DNA from: JACNJF01 sp050288105
Lineage (GTDB): Bacteria > Pseudomonadota > Gammaproteobacteria > GCA-001735895
DNA length: 64,000 nucleotides
Direction: 5' to 3'
Assembly (NCBI GenBank): GCA_050288105.1
Contig: JBNKDE010000001.1
Location: 434,001 to 498,000 of the forward strand
The notes beneath the pieces were generated by a model. It saw nothing but the letters and a program-made list of their open reading frames with translations. It was not told where the DNA came from and searched no databases. Position numbers and translations under genes: made by a program. Positions 52,953-60,861 of this stretch are shown in pieces (position 1 is the first letter of the stretch; the number at the start of each line of letters is the position of its first letter).

Positions 52953-53816
52953 ATGAGTAAAGTGTTGCGCGTTTTGTATCGCTTCCTGCTGCTGGTTTCG
53001 ATTATGTCGCTGGCGGCCTGTTCCAGTATTAAAACCCTGTATAACCAGCTGGACTGGCTTTTGCCCTGGTACCTGGACGACTATGTATCGTTGAATGATC
53101 AGCAGCAAGGAGTATTTGAAAAGCAGCTGGAAAGCGCGATTCAATGGCACAGGCAGCATCAGTTACCGCAATACGCCGATTTTCTGGATCGTCTTGCAGT
53201 CTTCGCAGAAGATGGCCTCGATGGAAAAGAAATAGATAGTGTCTACCTCGATACTCGAGGTTTTATCGATCTTCTGATTGAGGGACTGGTACTGCAGTTT
53301 AGCGATCTCATCGGGCATATCGATGATCGGCAACTGGCTGAGCTATCCAATAATCTGGAGCAAAAGAATCTCCAGTTCAGGAAAAAGTATATAGATACTG
53401 AGGAAACGATACAGCGGGATAAAAGAGCCGAAGAAAAGTTAAAGTCGATTGAATTCTGGACAGGATCTGTTACAGAGCAGCAAAAGAAAATTGTCGAGCG
53501 CTGGTCCCAGAGTTATCTTTTGATGGGGCAGGAGTATCTTGAATCAAGACTACGATGGCAGCAAAGACTCAAACAGGTTCTGAAGCAGCGCGTGGGGCAA
53601 ACCGATGTGACATCCCAGCTGTTAAGTTTAGTTCGCCAGCGAAGGGAAATGCGCAGTGAAACATTTTTCGATAAAAAGCGCTTCAACGATCGCGTGGATA
53701 AACAGCTGTATCTGGATCTGGATAAATCGCTGTATAGTCAGCAAAGAGCGTTTCTTTTGAAAAGGTTAAAATCCACTGCGCGCGATTTTAGAGAGTTGGC
53801 AGAACAGGATTCCTGA
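52953..53816 (+). CDS. DUF6279-type lipoprotein
   Basis: 287 residues. Lipoprotein signal ending VSIMSLAAC. The mature start (SIKTLYNQLDWLLPWYLDDYVSL) is the family signature; the remainder is predicted helical and charged. Function unknown; envelope-attached. Divergent from the SelD fusion, with 111 bases between. Confidence 0.87.
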   Translation: MSKVLRVLYRFLLLVSIMSLAACSSIKTLYNQLDWLLPWYLDDYVSLNDQQQGVFEKQLESAIQWHRQHQLPQYADFLDRLAVFAEDGLDGKEIDSVYLDTRGFIDLLIEGLVLQFSDLIGHIDDRQLAELSNNLEQKNLQFRKKYIDTEETIQRDKRAEEKLKSIEFWTGSVTEQQKKIVERWSQSYLLMGQEYLESRLRWQQRLKQVLKQRVGQTDVTSQLLSLVRQRREMRSETFFDKKRFNDRVDKQLYLDLDKSLYSQQRAFLLKRLKSTARDFRELAEQDS

Positions 53817-53960
53817 GCCATCGCATGAATTTTTATTGCAGAGATTAACTTTCGAGTGCATGCGATTGCTATCTTTGGGTGCGAACAGTACTATTTCATC
53901 GCTTCTTCAAATAACAATCAGTTTTAATCTAACCAGATTTAGGAAAAATCAGGAATTTCG

Positions 53961-55673
53961 GTGTTTTCAGCATTAACCAGAACAATTAAAAGTAAGCCTA
54001 CACTATCCGATATCCAGTCAGATGTGCTAGCCGGATTAACCGTAGGTGTCATCGCGTTACCCCTGTCTATGGCATTGGCGATTGCCAGTGGCGTATCCCC
54101 GCAACACGGGCTGTATACCGCAATCGTGGCGGGCATTGTGATTGCGCTTAGTGGGGGATCCAAGGTTAATATCTCTGGTCCGACTGCTGCTTTTGTTGTC
54201 GTGCTGTTACCGATTGTGCAGCAACATGGTCTGGGTGGGTTATTGATCAGTGGATTCATGGCAGGGATTATTCTGGTTGCAATGGGGGTATCGAGGCTGG
54301 GCAAGTTAATTGAAGTTGTGCCCTATCCGGTGACGATTGGATTTACCGCTGGAATCGGGGTGGTAATCGCGACGCTTCAGGTTAAGGATTTTTTCGGTCT
54401 CGACGCGGATACGATGCAGGGGCATTATGTGCATAAGCTGCTGGAGATTATGCATTCGTTTCCGACCCTGCGCTTGAATGAATTAATGATCGGCGCCTTA
54501 ACACTTGCGGTATTGATTGTATGGCCAAAATTTCGTTCGCGCATTCCGGGACATCTGGTCGCATTACTGCTGGCTTCCCTGACTGCCTGGATTGCACATC
54601 AAACATCAGCCAACTTTACGGTAGAAACCATTGGCAGTCGTTTTCATTACGATATTAATGGTGTAACGGGTCAGGGTATTCCACCACTGTTACCGGTCTT
54701 TGAATGGCCGTGGAACCTGGCAGGGGCAGATGGTCAGCCGGTAGGCCTAAGTTGGGCGCTGATTAATGAGTTGTTACCCAGTGCGATTGCGATTGCGATA
54801 CTGGGGTCACTGGAGTCTCTGTTATGTGCGGTGATTGCAGATGGTATGTCGGGTAAGAAACACAACCCGAATGATGAACTGATCGGCCAGGGGCTGGGTA
54901 ATTTAATTGCGCCATTATTTGGTGGTATTCCCGCTACGGCCGCTATTGCACGTACCGCCGCTAATATTAAGGCAGGAAGCCGCTCGCCATTGTCATCGGT
55001 GGTGCATGCTATTTTTATACTGGCAGCTATCTTTGTGCTGGCTCCATTACTGTCCTACATTCCGATGGCGTCAATGGCGGCGCTGTTGTTGATGGTGGCG
55101 TGGAATATGAGTGAGGCGAAACACTTTATTCGTACCCTTCGCGTTGCCCCAAGAGATGATATCGTGGTTCTGGTGTTGTGCTTCCTACTCACGGTGCTGT
55201 TTGATATGACGATTGCTGTGGGTGTGGGGATGAGCCTGGCAGCAATCCTGTTTATTCGTCGAAGTATTTCTCTGAGCAGCTCGACCCGTATAGAACATGC
55301 GCATGAAGATTACGGTGAGATCTCCAACCAGATCATCATTTACGATATCAATGGCTCACTGTTTTTCGGTTCAGCTCAGAAAGCTCTGCAGAATGTTACC
55401 AACATTACACCCGATATCCGGGTGATCATACTGGATTTGAGCGAAGTGAATATGATCGATATGACGGCTATTGTCGCTATGGAAACGATTATAAAAAATC
55501 TGAGTGATGCACAGGTGGGGTTGATCATCAATAACCTTCAACCGCGTATGATTTTAAAACTGAGAAGAGCGGGGCTCAGGAAGTCTAGCGGAAAGTTAGA
55601 GTTTGCTCGCTCGATGCCTGAAAGCCTGAAAAAAGCCGAAGAAATGCTGGCGGAGCTACCTGGGGCGCGGTAA
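53961..55673 (+). CDS. SulP-family anion transporter with STAS domain
   Basis: 570 residues from a GTG at 53961, with AGGAA 7 bases ahead. About 10-12 helices occupy 15-420, with the SulP motifs GLTVGVIALPLSMALAIASG, GPTAAFVVVLLP and GGIPATAAIARTAANIKAG. A STAS domain lies at about 440-560, with VIILDLSEVNMIDMTAIVAME. Substrates in this family are sulfate, bicarbonate and similar anions. The end overlaps the convergent small gene by 18 bases. Confidence 0.93.
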   Translation: MFSALTRTIKSKPTLSDIQSDVLAGLTVGVIALPLSMALAIASGVSPQHGLYTAIVAGIVIALSGGSKVNISGPTAAFVVVLLPIVQQHGLGGLLISGFMAGIILVAMGVSRLGKLIEVVPYPVTIGFTAGIGVVIATLQVKDFFGLDADTMQGHYVHKLLEIMHSFPTLRLNELMIGALTLAVLIVWPKFRSRIPGHLVALLLASLTAWIAHQTSANFTVETIGSRFHYDINGVTGQGIPPLLPVFEWPWNLAGADGQPVGLSWALINELLPSAIAIAILGSLESLLCAVIADGMSGKKHNPNDELIGQGLGNLIAPLFGGIPATAAIARTAANIKAGSRSPLSSVVHAIFILAAIFVLAPLLSYIPMASMAALLLMVAWNMSEAKHFIRTLRVAPRDDIVVLVLCFLLTVLFDMTIAVGVGMSLAAILFIRRSISLSSSTRIEHAHEDYGEISNQIIIYDINGSLFFGSAQKALQNVTNITPDIRVIILDLSEVNMIDMTAIVAMETIIKNLSDAQVGLIINNLQPRMILKLRRAGLRKSSGKLEFARSMPESLKKAEEMLAELPGAR

Positions 55674-55895
55674 CACCGGTTCGAATAAATCACCGAACAG
55701 GCTATGCAACACCAACTGGCGTTGCGGCTTGGGGGCATTTTTAACTTCTTTCCAGGGAACGATATAAAGTATTTTGGGTAGCTCTTTATTGCCCTGAATC
55801 GTGGTGATTCGAAGTTCTATTTCATCGTTGTCCTGTGCGCCCAGCGCAGGGCCAATTATGCCCAGACAGAATAGAATTAAAATTACTCTAGCCAT
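55656..55895 (-). CDS. Small exported protein, last gene of the TPR operon
   Basis: 79 residues with a clear signal peptide (1-20, cleaved after LGA). The mature part has IELRITTIQGNKELPKILYIVPWK and ends FEPVLPRPR. It overlaps the TPR lipoprotein gene by 8 bases, which argues that it is real despite its size. I recognise no domain. Confidence 0.75.
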   Translation of the reverse strand: MARVILILFCLGIIGPALGAQDNDEIELRITTIQGNKELPKILYIVPWKEVKNAPKPQRQLVLHSLFGDLFEPVLPRPR

Positions 55896-56559
55896 TGTTT
55901 AAAGTATTTTTCAGGTGGTTGATCCATTCCCGGGTTGCGGCATCCTTCTCAGTATTCAGGTCCAGGTATAAGTTGTAGTGCTGTATGGCTAACTCTATCT
56001 CCTGGAGATAAATATCATAAAGCAAAGCCAGATTATAATGCGCATTCATGTAGTCAGGTTTTAGTTCAATCGCGCGCAGAAAACTGTCGCGTGCCTGTTT
56101 AATGCGGCCCTGCTGTTGATCAATTAATCCTTTCAGGTGGAAGGCGACAGGCTGTTCAGGGTTAAGCGATAGCGCAATGTCCAGCAGTTTCTCGGCTTGC
56201 TGGTAGTTTTCCTGCCGGTAGTCGATCAAAGCCAGGTTGAGATAAGCGCCGGATAGCTGAGGATTGTTTTGAATGAATTGCTGGAAGATCTTTCTTGCGC
56301 CAGCCAGGTCGTTTAACGCCAGCGCATCCAGTCCCTGTTGATACATGGCAGGATCAACGATCTGCGCCTTTTTTTCTTGCGGGACTTGTGTTGCAGGTGT
56401 CGGTGGCGCTGTGGTCTGTGGCGCGGGTGATGGCTGGCTGCTGCATCCTGAGATTAAAAGTAGCACGGTCAATAGAGTCGACAGGCTAAAATTTAAGCAG
56501 CGAGGTTTTACTAACATACAACTCGCAGGGATCGGAAAAACAGGTCTGGCTTTCTTCAT
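55888..56559 (-). CDS. TPR lipoprotein
   Basis: 223 residues. Signal ending VLLLISGCSSQ (lipobox); the ATG overlaps the previous stop in an ATGA, though a Met at 16 is also possible. A Pro/Thr/Ala-rich linker follows, then at least three TPR units at about 75-185 (GAYLNLALIDYRQENYQQAE, PVAFHLKGLIDQQQGRIKQA, NAHYNLALLYDIYLQEIELA). Likely an outer-membrane scaffold lipoprotein. Confidence 0.85.
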   Translation of the reverse strand: MKKARPVFPIPASCMLVKPRCLNFSLSTLLTVLLLISGCSSQPSPAPQTTAPPTPATQVPQEKKAQIVDPAMYQQGLDALALNDLAGARKIFQQFIQNNPQLSGAYLNLALIDYRQENYQQAEKLLDIALSLNPEQPVAFHLKGLIDQQQGRIKQARDSFLRAIELKPDYMNAHYNLALLYDIYLQEIELAIQHYNLYLDLNTEKDAATREWINHLKNTLNNG

Positions 56560-59372
56560 TGCATTTCCTTGACGTAATCGTCGATACGAGGTTGGCGGTT
56601 ATAACGCACTGGGAATAAAGCAATTAACTCCTGATGACTTTTCTGAATCCAGTCATTGAATAAACCAGATTTTATACGAGCCAGATTAATCTCGAAAAAT
56701 TCGATGGCCTTGTCTTCGAATGGAAACGCCTGGTCTTCCAGTAAAATCTCGTACTGATCAAGTTCTTCAGCGCTGAGATTGGCAGGTCTCTCTGAAGCTA
56801 ACAGAGATTTACTGAAGTCACGATAAATTTTTCCAATTGAGAAAGTTGATTCGGTAGCAATCGGATAAATTTTATTCAAAGAGGCTTTTGCAAATAGCTG
56901 TACCGCGCTTTGCATTGCTTCCTTTTTAAGGCGCAGGTTTTTCTTTAGTGGTTTAACCAGCTGAATATTTTCAAAGCGCTGCTTCTCAAAACGAGCCAGA
57001 GCCAGGTAACTCTCGGAAGTAATCTGCCGGCTTTGATCGGTTTTGACATTGTTTAGCGCTTTGCCATCGGACTTGAGGATTTTATATAACCACACATTGC
57101 TACTTTTGTAATCACCCTGGGCAGCATAAATTTGAGCAATACGTTGACTGGCCTGAAGTAGCTGTGTGTGCGGAACCTGAGCCTGCTGGGTATAGTTTTT
57201 ATACGCCTTGATCGCTTCAGAGGTTTTATTTTTTTCCTGGTAGAGTTCGGCAGCCTGCCACAGAGCAGCCGCTTTGACTTCGCGGTTACTATCCACCTGG
57301 GCTATTTTTTCAAATTCTCTGGCGGCCTTTATGCCCTGATTGGATCCCAGATAAGCCAGTGAAAGTTTTTTCGACACATCCGATGACAACTCGTGCCTGG
57401 GGTAGAGTGTTTGAAAACGTTTGATTAAAGTGACGGATGCAGGCCATTGTTTGTGCTGTATATTGAGCGCAATGGCATCGTACAGACCGGTAGCAGCAGT
57501 TGTTGTTGAAGGTACTATTTCGGAGATGCGAGCATAATGATGGATAGCCCGACTCAAATCGTCTGTCTGTTTACTGGCTTCGGCCTGGCGGTAAATACTC
57601 AGCGCGAGCTTATCCTTAACTTCGGCAGTTTGTTTACTGGTTGTCGGCAGGGATTTCAATATAATCGTATAGATGTCTTCTGCTGTTTCAAATTCCTTAA
57701 GGTTAAAGTAGGAAGCTGCTTTCAGGTTATTGATTTGAGCAAGTGATTGCCCTCTGGATTTTGGAATAGCCAGATCAGCAAGCTCTATGCACTGCTTATA
57801 ATTTTTATTCTGGTAGGCTACTTCTGTCGCATGCAATGTTACGTTGTAAGCACGTTGATCATCACTAAATTGACGCGCGAATTTTTGCGCATACTCCAGA
57901 TGTTTCTCCAGATAGCTGATCTGCTTTGATTTACGGTACAACTGGTCGCTGTTTATCACCGTGGCATACGCCGCTTCCTTATTCAGAATTAAATCATCGT
58001 CATAGGCTGCCAGTTCATAATATGAAAAGGCTTTTTCCTGCTGCTTTAGCTGGGTAAGTAATTCTGCATACAGGAAATAGATATTATCCTGCTGCGCATA
58101 GGCTGCATAATGTTTCAGGTATCGTTGATACCATTTCTCGGCATTTTCAAGCTCTGATTTTGCCTGGCTGTTTTGATAGCGATGATGGTAGTAGGAAGCC
58201 ATTAGCACGACGTACTCTCTCAGTTCACGCCTGATATGACGATTAACCTTGGAGTTCTCATTCTGGTTTATCCAGTATTTACTGGAGGGGTTATAGGCCA
58301 CATAAAAGTCTTCGATGGCCTGGTAGATCTTTTGATTAAAGCCGCTGTTTTTCCAGATTTCTATTATCTTTAGATAAGAGTAGGGGATATTCTCCGAATC
58401 AGGGAAGTCCTTGATAAACTGGCGATGGGTATTCACCGCATCAGAATAGCGTTCCTGCTTTTGAAACAGGTCGCTAATGACTTCATAGGTATGATAGGTA
58501 TACCTGAAATCTGGTAGCTTGCGAAAATAATCGGCTAATTGCTGTGGGTCATTCAGGTAAGAAAAGGAAAGGGCAATGGAGCGAAAGTACTCGGTAAATT
58601 GTTCTTTCTCGGCTGCATTCATTTTATCCTCAGCATCAAACTGGTGATTTTGAATGGCTTCTATAAAGTCATCGTTTGCTTCTGAGTAATACTGCTGTTT
58701 AAAACGTGACCAGCCGCGTTTAAATAGTGCTTTTTCGTAAAACACTACATTTCCCGGGGCGCGAATGACTTCGCTATAGGCGTATTCAGCAGCGCTATAG
58801 TCCTGTCTGGAGAATGCATCTTCAGCGATACGGAACTGAGCTTCGATATAAAATGGACTTTTAGGAAAGTGCTCGGCGAGCTGCACCAGAGACTGGATTG
58901 AGTCCTGGTGCTGGTTGTTCTGTGACTGAGCTTTGGCTAACTGGTAGAGCAGGATTCCATTTTCCTTAGCCTTTGGATAATCCCGGATCGAAGTCTTTAA
59001 TAGTTCGATCGTTTTATCAAGACGTTGCTGATACAGCTTTTCTTCGACGGGATCAACATCCTGATTTGCTTCTGTATCGTTAAGCAGTTTGTTGCCAGAG
59101 CTATATTCGAGTTCGGCTAACCTTGCCAATGCATCCAGTCTGGATTTGTCATCAAGCACCGCATTTTTCAGATACTCAGCATAGGCCTGGCGGATATCCG
59201 CAACAGTTTTATGTTTGATATAGGCTTCGCTGACTGGTGCTGTCGGCGTGTCGAAAGGAATACTTTTATCACTAGTTTGAGTGGTTTGCTGCTGCACGCC
59301 CAGACAGGCACTCAGGATGCAGGGCAGGAGCACGCTGAAGTAGATTTTCGACAGATCATTTTTCCCGATCAC
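56556..59372 (-). CDS. Large TPR lipoprotein
   Basis: 938 residues. Lipobox at VLLPCILSAC. Nearly the whole chain is helical repeat, with TPR-like units such as FYIEAQFRIAEDAFSRQDYS and QINNLKAASYFNLKEFETAE. It overlaps both neighbours by 4 bases (ATGA). It should form a long solenoid on the periplasmic side of a membrane. Similar TPR proteins occur in gliding and secretion machines, but I cannot name this one. Confidence 0.85.
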   Translation of the reverse strand: MIGKNDLSKIYFSVLLPCILSACLGVQQQTTQTSDKSIPFDTPTAPVSEAYIKHKTVADIRQAYAEYLKNAVLDDKSRLDALARLAELEYSSGNKLLNDTEANQDVDPVEEKLYQQRLDKTIELLKTSIRDYPKAKENGILLYQLAKAQSQNNQHQDSIQSLVQLAEHFPKSPFYIEAQFRIAEDAFSRQDYSAAEYAYSEVIRAPGNVVFYEKALFKRGWSRFKQQYYSEANDDFIEAIQNHQFDAEDKMNAAEKEQFTEYFRSIALSFSYLNDPQQLADYFRKLPDFRYTYHTYEVISDLFQKQERYSDAVNTHRQFIKDFPDSENIPYSYLKIIEIWKNSGFNQKIYQAIEDFYVAYNPSSKYWINQNENSKVNRHIRRELREYVVLMASYYHHRYQNSQAKSELENAEKWYQRYLKHYAAYAQQDNIYFLYAELLTQLKQQEKAFSYYELAAYDDDLILNKEAAYATVINSDQLYRKSKQISYLEKHLEYAQKFARQFSDDQRAYNVTLHATEVAYQNKNYKQCIELADLAIPKSRGQSLAQINNLKAASYFNLKEFETAEDIYTIILKSLPTTSKQTAEVKDKLALSIYRQAEASKQTDDLSRAIHHYARISEIVPSTTTAATGLYDAIALNIQHKQWPASVTLIKRFQTLYPRHELSSDVSKKLSLAYLGSNQGIKAAREFEKIAQVDSNREVKAAALWQAAELYQEKNKTSEAIKAYKNYTQQAQVPHTQLLQASQRIAQIYAAQGDYKSSNVWLYKILKSDGKALNNVKTDQSRQITSESYLALARFEKQRFENIQLVKPLKKNLRLKKEAMQSAVQLFAKASLNKIYPIATESTFSIGKIYRDFSKSLLASERPANLSAEELDQYEILLEDQAFPFEDKAIEFFEINLARIKSGLFNDWIQKSHQELIALFPVRYNRQPRIDDYVKEMQ

Positions 59373-60775
59373 TGCGTTTCACTCCTTTGCTGATTATCGA
59401 AGTGCCGGGCTAATCCATAACGTGCCTGATTCAAATAGCTATTTAAAAATTTCTGGCGTTGAGTTAGTAGTGAATTTAAAAGCTGTCTGGAAGTTTTTCT
59501 GTAAGCCTGCTGTAGATGCTGTATTTTTTTATGCAATCCTGCTGGCGCCTTTGCGCTGGCGAATACTGCCAGTTTATCCTGGTTTTGGAAAAAACTGGCG
59601 GGGTATTGTTGAATAAAGTCCAGTTGCATTTGATTGATAATTATATCGCCAGTCTGTGCATCAAAACGAATATCATCTACGTTGTTTTGTTTGTTAATCA
59701 GCTGGGTCACAGCCGCCACGCGCTGCTGGTAATAGTCAACTGCGTCAGAATAGGTGGAGGCGACTGATACCGGCTGCTCCAGTTTCTGATACAGTAAGGG
59801 TAGGACCAGATAGGCTTCATCGTAAGGCAGGTCATGAGTTTTTAGCTGTTTAAGTCGGGACAGTGCTTTCAGTCCGCTCATGTAATCACCCTGATTGGTT
59901 GCACTGAGCGCGATACCCAATAAGGCTCGGCTGGCATACTGGCTACTTAAGGGGACTTTTTTAAAGATGGATCTTGCATCACGATAAAATTCCTTCTGCA
60001 GCAGGGCATAGCCAAGAATCAGGTTCAGGCGATTATAGAGCTCCTTATCATCTTCTGAAGCGGGCGATAGCGTCATCGCGTTTATGTTCTTTTGCGCATC
60101 ACTTAGCCATCCCAGACGAATATAGGCAATTGCGGTATTCAGCTGAGCATAGATCTGGTGACGGGAGTCTGCAGGGATATCCTGATAATTTTTGATGGCC
60201 ATGCGATGCTGCTTGAGGTGTTGCAGCGCTATGCCCTTCAACAGGTTGGCGTAAGCAACGTCATCTTTTTCCAGCGTGTTATAAGCGTCGCCCAGTTCCT
60301 GAACAACTTTAAGCCAGTTATGCTTTCCGGAAAAGAACTCCGCATGGTGAAGGCGGGTTTTTGCCAGATTAATCTCATCGCCAGCCTGCTGAATAGCGTG
60401 ATAAATTTCATCAGCCACTGTGGTGCAATTATGTTGTAACAAAAAATGGTAGATGTCGACCAGTAGCGGATGCAGGGCATTATTCTTTAATAGTTCCAGA
60501 TTGCCAAAAATGAGTTGAATCGCGCTGTCCGTATTTTCATGTTTCAATGATTCAAGTTTGGTGGCCAGTTGTTCTATACGCGTGAATTTGCTGACCTGTT
60601 TTGAGCTGGAACGGTAGTATTCATAGCTTAGCGTCTGAAACTTTTTATCCAGCTCATGTATGGAGTCGAGCAGGGCATCATCCGCGTACGCAGCAGGCAG
60701 GCGGATGATGCTGGTTACCAGAAAAGCAGCAACCAGCAGGCGTAATATTGCTCGAAAAAAACTACCCATATCCAA
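59369..60775 (-). CDS. Exported TPR-like protein, first gene of the TPR operon
   Basis: 468 residues. Signal peptide about 1-31 (cleaved after AYA). Helical repeats fill the middle (YAQLNTAIAYIRLGWLSDAQ and SRALLGIALSATNQGDYMSG), and a C-terminal basic coiled coil ends the chain. It starts 86 bases after the clpV stop on the same strand, so it may be read together with the type VI genes. Confidence 0.82.
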   Translation of the reverse strand: MDMGSFFRAILRLLVAAFLVTSIIRLPAAYADDALLDSIHELDKKFQTLSYEYYRSSSKQVSKFTRIEQLATKLESLKHENTDSAIQLIFGNLELLKNNALHPLLVDIYHFLLQHNCTTVADEIYHAIQQAGDEINLAKTRLHHAEFFSGKHNWLKVVQELGDAYNTLEKDDVAYANLLKGIALQHLKQHRMAIKNYQDIPADSRHQIYAQLNTAIAYIRLGWLSDAQKNINAMTLSPASEDDKELYNRLNLILGYALLQKEFYRDARSIFKKVPLSSQYASRALLGIALSATNQGDYMSGLKALSRLKQLKTHDLPYDEAYLVLPLLYQKLEQPVSVASTYSDAVDYYQQRVAAVTQLINKQNNVDDIRFDAQTGDIIINQMQLDFIQQYPASFFQNQDKLAVFASAKAPAGLHKKIQHLQQAYRKTSRQLLNSLLTQRQKFLNSYLNQARYGLARHFDNQQRSETQ

Positions 60776-60861
60776 ACTTTATTAATCAGCGATATTCAGC
60801 AATGTCGGTAACATCTAGTAGCCTCAAATTCTGATTCTGATTCTGAACTGACATTGGTATT

